From: Nocardioides dokdonensis FR1436
GTDB lineage: Bacteria; Actinomycetota; Actinomycetes; Propionibacteriales; Nocardioidaceae
Reading direction: 5' to 3'
Length of the DNA stretch: 64,000 nucleotides
Assembly: GCF_001653335.1 (NCBI RefSeq)
Contig: NZ_CP015079.1
Span: forward strand, 4,312,708 to 4,376,707
The stretch's first letter is position 1, and each line of letters begins with the position of its first letter. The notes below the pieces were generated by a model that was not told the origin of the DNA, ran no database searches, and worked only from the letters and a program-made list of their open reading frames with translations. The position numbers were made by a program, and so were the translations under genes. Positions 8,304 through 16,850 of the stretch are shown here, one piece after another.

Positions 8304-9197
8304 GTGCCAGCTGATCCACAGCACAGGGCAACGGCGCGCGCACCCAGGTCCCCCACACCCCGCGGACGACGGCGAGCGGACACACCAACCCGATCACGCA
8401 TTACCAACACCGACACCAACACCGTCGGTCGACACCGTGCCGCCCCCGGCACCAGCCACCATTCGGGCCGACGCCTCACACTCTCCGCCGCGCTGGCCCT
8501 GGCCGCCGTGGCCGGCCCCATCGCGTGGGCCATCGACCTGATCGGCCCCAGCACTCCGGGACCAACATCTGCCGCCAGCGGCGCGACGCCACCGGCTGAG
8601 CCTGAGCCCCGAGCCGACGACGCCACCCGCCCCGGCGTCGTCACGAGCAGCAGTAGCCAGAAGAAGGACCGACGTACCAACCGGCGACCACCCGTGAGCC
8701 GCGGCTCCATCAGCAGAGCCGCAGCCCAGCCACCGCTCCCGGACTGGCTCGCCACCTGCGACACCACCCCCGCTGAGACCAGCGAACCCAACGGCCTCAT
8801 CGCCGACAGCAACCTCTGCGAACTCCCCACCGACGGACTCCACCTCCGCGGCGACGCAGCCCAGGCCTGGTGGCGCCTCTCCGAGAGCTACCACCGTGAG
8901 TTCGACGAGCCGCTCTGCATGACAGACGCCTACCGGAGCCTCGACGCCCAACAACGCCTCAGCGCGGCCAAGCCCGGGCTGGCCGCTCGCCCCGGCACCA
9001 GCAACCACGGCTGGGGAGTGGCCATCGACCTGTGCGGCGGCGCCGAGAGCTTCGGCACCGACGAGTACACCTGGCTCCTGGCCAACGCCATCGACACCGG
9101 CTGGACCAATCCAACCTGGGCCCAGCAGGGCGGCTCCAAACCCGAACCCTGGCACTGGGAATACAGCGCGGGCGCCGAGGACCCCAACCCGCCGTGA
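8304..9197 (+). CDS. VanY/M15B-like D-Ala-D-Ala carboxypeptidase, exported
   Basis: A long basic N-terminus and one signal-anchor helix (near residues 58-80), a Pro/Thr/Ser linker, then a C-terminal M15B peptidase domain. The zinc-site motifs SNHGWGVAIDLCGG (SxHxxGxAxD) and EPWHWEY are intact, so it should trim peptidoglycan stem peptides outside the membrane. A GTG start with weak ribosome site; the real start could be further in. Downstream are two small membrane protein genes on the same strand. An upstream perfect palindrome suggests control with the redox genes. Confidence 0.85.
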   Translation: MPADPQHRATARAPRSPTPRGRRRADTPTRSRITNTDTNTVGRHRAAPGTSHHSGRRLTLSAALALAAVAGPIAWAIDLIGPSTPGPTSAASGATPPAEPEPRADDATRPGVVTSSSSQKKDRRTNRRPPVSRGSISRAAAQPPLPDWLATCDTTPAETSEPNGLIADSNLCELPTDGLHLRGDAAQAWWRLSESYHREFDEPLCMTDAYRSLDAQQRLSAAKPGLAARPGTSNHGWGVAIDLCGGAESFGTDEYTWLLANAIDTGWTNPTWAQQGGSKPEPWHWEYSAGAEDPNPP

Positions 9198-9240
9198 CAC
9201 ACCGGCATGGCGACATCAGAACCCAACAAGAGGCATCGCA

Positions 9241-9459
9241 ATGGACCAACCCCGCTACGCCAAGACACCGCGGCGACGCATCCTGGCGCTCGGCATCCCG
9301 CCCGCCGTGGCCATGATGACCCTGGGCGGCTACTGGACCCTGCTCGCATGGGGCGTGGTCGGCAACCAACCCGAGTCCCGGACGCTCGGCGCCGTCGGCC
9401 CGATCATCGCCGGCTTCGGCGTCGCCCTCGCCTACGTCTGCATCCGCCCGAGGCGCTAA
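9241..9459 (+). CDS. Small two-helix membrane protein (72 aa)
   Basis: Basic N-terminus (RYAKTPRRR) then two hydrophobic segments, ending in Arg-Arg. Not recognised. AAGAGG sits upstream of the ATG, and it lies 43 bp after the VanY-like gene on the same strand, so it probably shares its transcript. Confidence 0.55.
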   Translation: MDQPRYAKTPRRRILALGIPPAVAMMTLGGYWTLLAWGVVGNQPESRTLGAVGPIIAGFGVALAYVCIRPRR

Positions 9460-9523
9460 CCACCCACCTTCACCGTGCGCCTTCACAGGTGCCCGGACAG
9501 AGCGCAACGAGAGGCAGGCTGCT

Positions 9524-10027
9524 GTGCACCGCCAGACGAGCGGCTACCACGAGCGGCTGCGGGTACCCCCGCGCTGGTGGATTCAGTGGACGCTCATGGT
9601 CGCCAGCTTCTGGGTCGCCATGATCGTCGCCGTCCCGGAAGCCCTCGCCTGGGGGATCACGACGATCCTGATGGTCCTCCTGACAGCCCTGCTCCACGCC
9701 TACGGGTCGGCCAGGATCGTCGTAACCGACGAATGGCTGCACGCGGGGCGAGCCCGAATCCAGCTCCACTACCTCGGCCCGACTCAGGTGCTCGACGCAC
9801 CCGACATGCGGTCGATCGCCGGCCCCGAAGCCAACGCCCGCGCCTACCTCCTCCTGCGCCCCTACATCCGAACGGGGGTACGGATCGCGATCGAGGACCC
9901 AAACGATCCCACCCCGTACTGGCTGGTCAGCTCCCGCCGACCCACACTGCTCGCAGCAGCGTTGAACGCCGCCGCCAGCGACACGAAGGCCATGACCGAC
10001 CCTGAGCACGGGGCAAAGCCCCACTGA
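9524..10027 (+). CDS. DUF3093 membrane protein
   Basis: About 167 residues: the DUF3093 opening YHERLRVPPRWW, two adjacent helices (about 20-62), then a soluble C-terminal half including ARIVVTDEWLHAGRARI. The family is actinobacterial and uncharacterised. GTG start; last gene of the plus-strand group begun at 8304, with a stem-loop just after it. Confidence 0.8.
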   Translation: MHRQTSGYHERLRVPPRWWIQWTLMVASFWVAMIVAVPEALAWGITTILMVLLTALLHAYGSARIVVTDEWLHAGRARIQLHYLGPTQVLDAPDMRSIAGPEANARAYLLLRPYIRTGVRIAIEDPNDPTPYWLVSSRRPTLLAAALNAAASDTKAMTDPEHGAKPH

Positions 10028-10030
10028 CCG

Positions 10031-10050
10031 GCTGGGGGTCTGCCCCCGGC
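10031..10050 (+). terminator. GC-rich stem-loop after DUF3093 gene
   Basis: GCTGGGGG and CCCCCGGC pair (one G-T) around a 4-nt loop, 4 bp after the stop, followed by TTGGTT. A plausible terminator between convergent transcripts. The remaining bases to 10251 show no gene. Confidence 0.45.
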
Positions 10051-10251
10051 TTGGTTCACACTCGGGGGTGTGTGTCGATCAGAGCGCGTCTGCGGCCGCG
10101 TAGACAAGCTCAACCTCGACCGGGGTGTGACCTTGGCCAGGGCGGCCCCCGCTGGCGGCGGCCAGCAGTTGTCTCCGGTTCGATCCAGGTGACGATCGCG
10201 AGGCGAAGCCCCCCGCGCGTGTCCCACGGTTGGGTGTCGAGCACGGGTGTC

Positions 10252-10845
10252 TCACGGCATGCGCAACACGATCACCTGATCGGGCTCCAGGCGGAGGTCC
10301 TTGGGGTCGCCGGCGACGGGTGCTCCGTTGCTGGTGACATGCAGCTGCTGGCCGTCCTGTGCCCTCACCCCGCCGATCTGCGTCGAGGTCAACGTGACTC
10401 CCCACTGGGTGAACAGCTGACCCAGCGTGAAGGTCTCACCGGCGGTGTCGGCCTCGATGTGGATCGTCCCGTCGGTCTCGTGGGTGTGAACCGCTGACAT
10501 CGCTCCGGTGGTGGGGTCGACGCCGATGTTGGCCGGTATTGGCACGTCCTTGCCGTCGATGATGATCCGCAACCGGGGGTGGTAGTGCTCGGCCGTTCCC
10601 ATGGGTCCCAGGTCCAGGCCCGCACTGGCGACCCGAGCGGGTACGTCGGCCGGTGCTGGCCACGGGGGCATCGAGGTTCCGTCCGGTTCAACCGATCCGC
10701 CTGATTCTTCGGCCTGACCAGATGCGTCGTCGTTCGCGGGGTCGCTGCCGCAGCCCAGAAGCAAGCCGAGCAGCAGAACACCGACCCCCGTGCCGGCGGA
10801 CAACCGGCGAAGTACTGATCTGTGGGGCGCTTTAGCCGGTGACAT
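10252..10845 (-). CDS. Lipoprotein with repeated His motifs (HYH, HTH, HIE)
   Basis: Lipoprotein signal with lipobox LLLGC, then an acidic linker and a domain with AEHYHPRLRIIIDGKDVPIPA, HTHETDGTIHIEA and FTLGQLFTQWGV. This layout recurs in uncharacterised extracytoplasmic proteins of actinobacteria, and the paired histidines suggest metal (copper-type) binding. The ATG at 10845 with GGAAGGAA upstream is preferred to the longer frame. It lies downstream of the DUF305 gene with which it probably forms a metal-handling operon. No enzymatic motif is visible. Confidence 0.7.
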   Translation of the reverse strand: MSPAKAPHRSVLRRLSAGTGVGVLLLGLLLGCGSDPANDDASGQAEESGGSVEPDGTSMPPWPAPADVPARVASAGLDLGPMGTAEHYHPRLRIIIDGKDVPIPANIGVDPTTGAMSAVHTHETDGTIHIEADTAGETFTLGQLFTQWGVTLTSTQIGGVRAQDGQQLHVTSNGAPVAGDPKDLRLEPDQVIVLRMP

Positions 10846-10970
10846 GTGGGTTCCTTCCAATGGAGAGGCGCGGCGACGTGGGGCGGCCATCGAGTACTCG
10901 TTCGTTCCGACCCGGCGTGACCCGCACGAGGTGCGCGCGGGCCACGCCAGAGTGGATACCTCGGCGGCAT

Positions 10971-11546
10971 TCAGGACCCGAGGAGGTCCTCCATCTGGGC
11001 GATCTCGGTGGTCTGATCGGCCTCGATCTTCTCGGCAAGCGCGATGGCATCGGGGTTCTCGCCGTTCTGCTGCTCGGTCTGCGCCATCTCGATGGCACCA
11101 GTGTGGTGCTCGATCATCATGGTGAGGAACATCTGGTCGAACTCGGCGCCGGAAGCGGTACCGAGACTCTCCATGTCGGCATCAGTCATCATTCCGGACA
11201 TGTCGCTGCCGGAGTGATCCATCCCGCCCTCGGAGTCGGGCGAGGCCTCTTGACCCCAGTCCTCGAGCCATCCGGTCATGGTGTCGATCTCGGGGCCCTG
11301 AGCGGCCTCGATCTTGTCGGCGAGCTGCTTCACCTCGGTGCTGGCGGCGCGCTCCTGAGCCATTTCGGCCATCTCCATGGCCTGTTCGTGATGGGCGATC
11401 ATCGACTGGGCGAATTTCACGTCGGCGTTGTTGAACTGCGCGCCGGTGCTATCGGTCGAATCCTTGGAATCGGTGTCGCTGCCGCAGCCGGCGACGGTCA
11501 ATGCTGCCACGACGGCAAACGCGGCGGACATGAGTGTTCTCTTCAT
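10971..11546 (-). CDS. DUF305 (CopM-like) lipoprotein
   Basis: Lipobox VAGC followed by a four-helix DUF305 domain with both hallmark repeats: FAQSMIAHHEQAMEMAEMA and FLTMMIEHHTGAIEMAQTE, plus a Met/Asp/His-rich middle (GGMDHSGSDMSGMM). DUF305 proteins such as CopM bind copper in the cell envelope through His/Met clusters. The ATG has AGGAG about 7 nt upstream. Flanked by the His-motif lipoprotein and the DUF6153 gene, making a copper-style envelope cluster. Confidence 0.9.
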   Translation of the reverse strand: MKRTLMSAAFAVVAALTVAGCGSDTDSKDSTDSTGAQFNNADVKFAQSMIAHHEQAMEMAEMAQERAASTEVKQLADKIEAAQGPEIDTMTGWLEDWGQEASPDSEGGMDHSGSDMSGMMTDADMESLGTASGAEFDQMFLTMMIEHHTGAIEMAQTEQQNGENPDAIALAEKIEADQTTEIAQMEDLLGS

Positions 11547-11624
11547 AGGTGTATCTCCTGAGTGGTCTGTCGAATGAGGGCATGCGGAGCCAGCGGAGCC
11601 ACCACAGGGGTGCTCCGCAGCTGC

Positions 11625-12170
11625 TCAGCAGCGCTGAATCGACAGCTCGATCAGGGATCGCGTGTCGGGATCCCGCCCACGAGGGACGATCGCTCGCGTA
11701 GGTCGAGGCAGCGCCCACACCACTGGTGCTAACCGCACCCGACGGAGGAGCCGCAGCAGGGCGAGCAGCGCGGCGCCGAGGATGGCCAGGCACATGGCGC
11801 CCATCGCCATGCCACCGTGACCTGACCCGGTGACAACCTCGAGCAGGTCCTCTGCCTGGTTGCCGGCCGTCAGCCCAGCGTCCGACACGATGCCCGTGGG
11901 GATCGCGGCAAGGTCGGAGGCGTCCATGCCCATCGAGGACGCCGGCATGAGCCCTGGCGAAGCTGTCTGCATGCTCATGCCCTCGGCGTCGTGACCACCG
12001 GTCTGACCGCTGAGTCCGTGCATGCCGAACAGACCTGCGAGCACCAGGAGCAGTCCGGCCAACCGCAGCGCAGGATCCACTGACGCCGCGACTGGCACGG
12101 GAAGGCTCACGCTCCGAGGGTATCGACCACGTGCTTCACGCCATGCGCGGCGGCTCTCGAGGCTACGCGA
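11625..12170 (-). CDS. DUF6153 membrane protein, Met/His-rich
   Basis: Two helices flank an extracytoplasmic Met/His/Gly segment (MHGLSGQTGGHDAEGMSM, then SGHGGMAMGAMC). The C-terminal tail is Arg-rich and ends in Cys. This matches DUF6153, an actinobacterial family often next to DUF305 genes. Metal binding is inferred from Met and His content only. The start at ATG 12170 is uncertain; the frame stays open to 12206. Confidence 0.65.
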   Translation of the reverse strand, partial: SRSLESRRAWREARGRYPRSVSLPVPVAASVDPALRLAGLLLVLAGLFGMHGLSGQTGGHDAEGMSMQTASPGLMPASSMGMDASDLAAIPTGIVSDAGLTAGNQAEDLLEVVTGSGHGGMAMGAMCLAILGAALLALLRLLRRVRLAPVVWALPRPTRAIVPRGRDPDTRSLIELSIQRC

Positions 12171-12532
12171 CATGACCGGGTTCGGGCTGAAGTCCGTCGG
12201 CGACATTGAACGCGCGATCAGTCACGTGGAGGACCACGTCGACGATCTCGCGGTCGCTGAAACCGTGCAAGCCGCAGCGCCTCGATTTGCCCGGCGGTGA
12301 TCGTGGAGAGCTCGCGATAGACCCGTGCCCCGTCGGTGAGCATCGCGGCATAGCCGGGGATCCAACGACTTCCCGCAAAGCGTCAACTCGGCAGCCGATC
12401 TCCAGCGCCCGGGCCCCGGAGTGCGCTCCCCGAGCCGCCGCGTGGTCGGGATCTCGACGCCACGCTGGAGGACACGGTTTGGCGGGGCTGGTGACCATGA
12501 AGGTCCCCACGTTGTTCATCAGCATCGGTTAG
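12166..12532 (-). pseudogene. Remnant of AhpD-like peroxidase-related enzyme
   Basis: Read on the minus strand, three frames in succession give pieces of one protein: DALREVVG, then YRELSTITAGQIEALR, then LHGFSDREIVDVVLHVTDR and ADGLQPEPG. The last piece matches the C-terminal helix region of carboxymuconolactone-decarboxylase/AhpD-type peroxidase-related enzymes. At least two frame changes break it, and the N-terminal catalytic CxxC region is not recognisable. It lies between the DUF6153 gene and the MFS pump gene. Confidence 0.5.
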
Positions 12533-14079
12533 CCCTCCCTGGCCTCGGGGACGGTGGTCGCGCGTGGCGAGCGACGGTCATGATCGCCACCGGCGGTGGG
12601 TCTGCCGGGTAGGAGCAGCGCGGTGAGTAAAGCGCTGAGCCCGGCGGTGATCGCTGCGGCTATCAGGACCAGGGACATGCCGTGCAGGTAGGCGGCATGT
12701 GCGCTGGAGGCGAGGGCCGGGTCACCGAGGCGGGTGGCGGCGGCGAGGGCGCCGGCGATGGATTCGCGGGCGGTTTCCGCTGCCTCGGGCGGCAGGCCGG
12801 CGGTGTTCAGTCGTCCGGAGTAGCCCTCAGACAGCAGGCTGCCGAGCAGGGCGACGCCGAGGGCACCACCTGTCTGGCGCAGGGTCATGGTGATCGCGGT
12901 ACCGGACCCGGCTTGCTCGGTAGGAAGAGCGTCGAGGACGGCGTCCATGGCGGGCGCGAGCGCCACCCCGATCCCGAGTCCCGCTGTGGCGAGCCAGGCT
13001 GCGACGAACCCGTAGCTGGACTGCAGATCGGTGAACGCGCCGATTGCCACACCTGCTGCGAGCACCGCCAGGCCGGCTGAGACCGGCACTCGGTAGCCGG
13101 CGCGCGCGGCGAGCCGCTCCCCGGCCGGGGCGCCGACGACCAGTCCGCCGATCAGCGGGAGCAGCCGGATACCGGTGCCGAGGGCGTCGTGGCCGGCGAC
13201 GAACTGGAGGTACTGCGGGACGACGAACAGCAGGCCGAGCATGCCGAACGTGACCAGGACGCCGGCGATGCTGGCCCACAGGAACTGGGGCTGGGCGAAC
13301 AGGTGCAGGTCGATCATCGGGTCGCGTACCCGCAGCTCCCAGGCCACGAAGCCCGTCAGCACCACCACTCCGGCACCGATTGGGCCGATGGTGACCGGAT
13401 CCGACCAGCCCCGACCTGGGGCCTCGATCACCCCGTAGACGAGCGAGGTGAGCCCGGCCGTGGAGAGCACCGCTCCCAGGACGTCGGGGCGGCGTGGCGC
13501 CGGGTCGCGCGACTCCGGAAGCAGGACCGCGATGGCGATCGCGCCGATGATCGCGATCGGTACGTTGATCAGGAAGATGGAGCCCCACCAGAAGTGCTCG
13601 AGCAGGTAGCCGCCGATGATCGGCCCGAGCGGGATGCCGATTCCGAGCCCCATGACCAGGAATGAGACCGCCTTGCCGCGTTCGGCTGGGCCGAAGAGGG
13701 CGGCGAGGACGGCGAAGGCGACCGGCAGCATGATGGCCGCGCCCAGCCCCATGACGCCGCGTGCGGCGATCACCAAGGCGGCGGCGCCGGCCCAGGCTGC
13801 AGCGGCCGAGGAGATCCCGAACAGGCCGAGTCCGATCAGGAGCAGCCTTTTTCGGCCGTGCCGGTCACCGAGCGCTCCGCAGGTGAGCATCAGGCCGGCG
13901 ATCACCAGGACGTAGGCGTTGACCATCCATTGCAAGGCGTCGGTGCCGACCTCCAGCTCGGTGGCGATGGTCGGCAGGGCGACGTTCATGATGGTGATGT
14001 CGAAGCCGAGGGTCAGGACGGCCAGGCCGAGGGCGGCCAGCGCCCACCAGCGCCGCGGATCGTCGTAGGTAGTCGTCAT
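12529..14079 (-). CDS. DHA2-family MFS multidrug efflux transporter
   Basis: 516 residues with 14 predicted helices, matching the EmrB/QacA (DHA2) drug:proton antiporters. Family signatures visible: FDITIMNVALPTIA in helix 1, motif A variant GALGDRHGRKRLLLIGL between helices 2 and 3, and LGIGIPLGPIIGGYL (motif C) in helix 5. Overlaps the upstream end of the AhpD-like remnant. It lies downstream of the MMPL gene in the same direction with 31 bp between them, so the two pumps are likely co-transcribed from the promoter at about 16.4 kb. Confidence 0.9.
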   Translation of the reverse strand: MTTTYDDPRRWWALAALGLAVLTLGFDITIMNVALPTIATELEVGTDALQWMVNAYVLVIAGLMLTCGALGDRHGRKRLLLIGLGLFGISSAAAAWAGAAALVIAARGVMGLGAAIMLPVAFAVLAALFGPAERGKAVSFLVMGLGIGIPLGPIIGGYLLEHFWWGSIFLINVPIAIIGAIAIAVLLPESRDPAPRRPDVLGAVLSTAGLTSLVYGVIEAPGRGWSDPVTIGPIGAGVVVLTGFVAWELRVRDPMIDLHLFAQPQFLWASIAGVLVTFGMLGLLFVVPQYLQFVAGHDALGTGIRLLPLIGGLVVGAPAGERLAARAGYRVPVSAGLAVLAAGVAIGAFTDLQSSYGFVAAWLATAGLGIGVALAPAMDAVLDALPTEQAGSGTAITMTLRQTGGALGVALLGSLLSEGYSGRLNTAGLPPEAAETARESIAGALAAATRLGDPALASSAHAAYLHGMSLVLIAAAITAGLSALLTALLLPGRPTAGGDHDRRSPRATTVPEAREG

Positions 14080-14110
14080 GATGTTTCTCCTGTCCGGGTG
14101 GCGGAGTGGG

Positions 14111-16375
14111 TCAGTCGGTGAGGCCGAGGCGGTTGTGAAGGCGCCGTAGCGGCGCGGGGGCCCACCAGTTGGCCTCGCCGGCCAGCCGCATGATGGCGGG
14201 GACGAGCAGGCCGCGGACGATGGTGGCGTCGAGGACGACGGCGAGGGTGAGGCCGACGCCGATCACCTTCAGGGCCGTGAGGTTCGAGGCGGCCAGCGCC
14301 AGGAAGACGGTGACCAGAATGGCGGCCGCGGCGGTGATCAGCCCCCCGGTGCGTTGCAGCCCTTGGGCCACGGCTTCGGTGGTGGTGGCGCCGTTGCGGT
14401 GGGCCTCGGTGATCCTGGACAGCAGGAAGACCTCGTAGTCCATCGACAGGCCGAAGGCGATGCAGAAGACCAGGACCGGCAACGTGGTTTCCAGGGTGCC
14501 GGTCGGGGTGAAGTCGCCGACCAGCCAGCGCAGATGACCCTCCTGGAACACATAGACCAGGGCTCCGAAGGTGGCGCTGAGGCTGAGCAGGTTGGTCACG
14601 ATCGCCTTCACCGGGATCAGCAGCGACCCGGTGAACAGGAACAGCAGGACGAAGGTGGACAACGCGATCACGCCCAGCGCCCACGGCAGCCGGTCGGCGA
14701 TGGTGTCGGTGGCATCGACCAGGGTGGCCGCGGAGCCGCCAACCAGCACCGCCCCCGGTGCCGGCTGGTCGCGGATGTCGCGCACGACGCCGCGGGCGTC
14801 GGCGGGGTCGGTGGCCGACGGGGTGACGGCCACCCAGGTCCCGGCCGCGGATGTGTAGCGGGCGTTCAGAACCTCTGCTTGTTGGCCGGTCGTAGCAGTC
14901 GTTTGCCCCTCGACGTACTGGCCGGTGGCCGTCTCCACGGTCGCCACCCCGGGCAGGGTTGAGAGCCGGGCGGCGTACTCGTCCAGCTCGTCCTCACCAA
15001 CCGGCGTGGCGTCGCCTCCGGGCATCACCACGGTGATCGGGTCCTCGGCCGCGCTGGGGAAGTCCCGTGCCAGCCGTTCGGCTGTCTCGGCCACGGGGTG
15101 GTCGGCGGGAAGGGTCCGGTGGTCCAGCAGCCCGAACCGCACGCCGGCGAACGGCAGCACCAGCAGGATGAGCACGGCGCTGACCGAACCCAGGACCAGC
15201 ACGGGGCGGCGCATCACCAGGGCAGCGATCCGGTGCCAGGTCAGCCGGTCCTCCCCCACCCGGGCGCGGCGCCGGGTCATCCGCCGGCGGACCGGGGCGA
15301 ACAGGTCGGCCCGGTCGAGCCGGTGCCCGACAAGGGCAAGCATCGCCGGGATCAGGACCACCGCGGTGAGGGCGGCCAGCGCGGTGACCGCGATCCCGGC
15401 GTAGCCCAGCGAACGCAGGAACGGCATCGGAAACAACAGCAGCGCCGACAGCGACAGCGCCACCGTGATCGCCGAGAACACCACCGTGCGGCCCGCGGTG
15501 CGCACGGCGACAACCACAGCGGAGTCGACGGTGCGGCCGGCGCGGCGCTCCTCACGGAACCGGGTGACCAGGAACAGGCTGTAGTCCACCGCCAGCCCGA
15601 ACCCCAGAGCGGTGGTCAGGTTCAACGCGTAGGACGACATCGTGGTGGCCTCGGCCAGCAGCCCCAACACGGCCAGGGTGCCGACCACCGCACCGGCACC
15701 CACCAGCAGCGGCAGACCGGCCGCCACCGCGGAGCCGAAGACCAGCAGCAGCACCAGCAGGGTGATCGGCAAGGTCACCATCTCCGCGGAGACCAGGTCA
15801 CTCTCGGCCTGCTCGTCGACCGCCAGACCCACCGCGGCGGACCCGGTGGCACTCACCCGCAACGATCCTGAGTCCTCCCCGAGGTCGCCGAGGATCCTCG
15901 CCGCGGTCTCCTGCGCGGCATGCTCGCCGCCGGTCAGCTGCAGCCCGATCAGCGCGGACCGCCCGTCGTCCGCGCGCAACGACGGGTCCGGCCTCGCCCA
16001 GTAGGAGTGCACCCCGCCCACACCGGGCGACTCGGCCAGCTGCCCGGTGAGCTCACGCCCCGACTCCACACCTGCCGCAGAGTCGACGGTGCCGGTGCCC
16101 ACCTCGGCGACCAGGATCAGGTTCGGCGGCCCGCCGGGGAACTGCTTGGTCAGCAGCTCGGCCGCGCGTTGCGACTCTGCCGAGGGGTCCAGGTAGGCAC
16201 CGGAGGTCAGCTTGTCTCCGGCATCCCGCCCGGCCACGCCGGCCAGAATCATGAGCAGCAGCGCCGCCAACAGCACCAGTCCGCGGCGACGGAGCAACAA
16301 CCGCAGGAGTGGACCCGCCTCCGCCTCCGGCTCGCGCTTCCCGCTCCGCTCGTGGTGCACCGCCGTCGTCGCCAT
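14111..16375 (-). CDS. MMPL/RND-family membrane exporter
   Basis: About 754 residues with the duplicated RND layout: a first helix, a large extracytoplasmic loop, a block of five to six helices, then the same arrangement again. Family motifs include GFGLAVDYSLFLVTRFREERR in the first half and FGLSMDYEVFLLSRITEAH in the second, where the Asp residues relay protons. MMPL proteins export lipids, siderophores or drugs; the substrate is unknown here. The ATG at 16375 fits the ribosome site AAGGG better than a TTG 15 nt upstream. It is divergent from the CmtR-like regulator gene, and a dyad lies between them. Confidence 0.9.
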   Translation of the reverse strand: MATTAVHHERSGKREPEAEAGPLLRLLLRRRGLVLLAALLLMILAGVAGRDAGDKLTSGAYLDPSAESQRAAELLTKQFPGGPPNLILVAEVGTGTVDSAAGVESGRELTGQLAESPGVGGVHSYWARPDPSLRADDGRSALIGLQLTGGEHAAQETAARILGDLGEDSGSLRVSATGSAAVGLAVDEQAESDLVSAEMVTLPITLLVLLLVFGSAVAAGLPLLVGAGAVVGTLAVLGLLAEATTMSSYALNLTTALGFGLAVDYSLFLVTRFREERRAGRTVDSAVVVAVRTAGRTVVFSAITVALSLSALLLFPMPFLRSLGYAGIAVTALAALTAVVLIPAMLALVGHRLDRADLFAPVRRRMTRRRARVGEDRLTWHRIAALVMRRPVLVLGSVSAVLILLVLPFAGVRFGLLDHRTLPADHPVAETAERLARDFPSAAEDPITVVMPGGDATPVGEDELDEYAARLSTLPGVATVETATGQYVEGQTTATTGQQAEVLNARYTSAAGTWVAVTPSATDPADARGVVRDIRDQPAPGAVLVGGSAATLVDATDTIADRLPWALGVIALSTFVLLFLFTGSLLIPVKAIVTNLLSLSATFGALVYVFQEGHLRWLVGDFTPTGTLETTLPVLVFCIAFGLSMDYEVFLLSRITEAHRNGATTTEAVAQGLQRTGGLITAAAAILVTVFLALAASNLTALKVIGVGLTLAVVLDATIVRGLLVPAIMRLAGEANWWAPAPLRRLHNRLGLTD

Positions 16376-16414
16376 AATAGGACCCTTCAAGATTTGGCCG
16401 CTGTCAGCGGAACT

Positions 16415-16447
16415 GGCCGATCAATAGATCGCACGCTATCATCGGCC
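16415..16447. promoter_or_regulatory. Dyad between MMPL and cmtR-like genes
   Basis: GGCCGATCAATAG and CTATCATCGGCC form an imperfect inverted repeat (one-base asymmetry) whose right arm ends 1 bp before the regulator start. ArsR/CmtR-family repressors bind AT-containing dyads like this over their own promoters. It could control both the pumps and the cadA operon. Confidence 0.5.
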
Positions 16448-16448
16448 T

Positions 16449-16850
16449 ATGGCAATGACAACGGCTAACGCCGACCCGGCGCTGCGGCGCGGAGCGGCCC
16501 TGTTCCACGGACTCGCGGACCGCAACCGGCTGGCGATCGTCCGACAGCTCGCCCACGGCGAGCGGCGGGTAGTGGACCTCACCGAGGCCCTCGGGGTGGC
16601 ACAAGGCACGGTTTCAGGCCACCTCGCCTGCCTGCGCGACTGCGGCCTGATCGTCGGCCGACCCGAGGGCCGGCAGATGTTCTACTCCATCGCTCACCCC
16701 GAGCTGATGGACCTGCTCGGTGCGGCCGAGAAGCTGCTCGCCCTGACCGGCGAGGCCGTCGACCTGTGCCCGAACTACGGCCTAGACGACATCCCCACCG
16801 ACACAGACACGGGGACCACCCCCACCACGACTGAGGAAGTGGCACCGTGA
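16449..16850 (+). CDS. CmtR-like ArsR-family metal-sensing repressor
   Basis: 133 residues: a winged helix-turn-helix (LTEALGVAQGTVSGHLACLRDCGLIVGR) with metal-site cysteines in the recognition region, Cys61 and Cys65 (CLRDC), and Cys107 in VDLCPNYG. The pattern CxxxC plus a C-terminal Cys is that of the Cd/Pb sensor CmtR of mycobacteria, so cadmium or lead is the likely inducer. The stop overlaps the GTG of the P-type ATPase gene, so sensor and pump are coupled. The C-terminal tail is Asp/Thr-rich. Confidence 0.88.
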   Translation: MAMTTANADPALRRGAALFHGLADRNRLAIVRQLAHGERRVVDLTEALGVAQGTVSGHLACLRDCGLIVGRPEGRQMFYSIAHPELMDLLGAAEKLLALTGEAVDLCPNYGLDDIPTDTDTGTTPTTTEEVAP

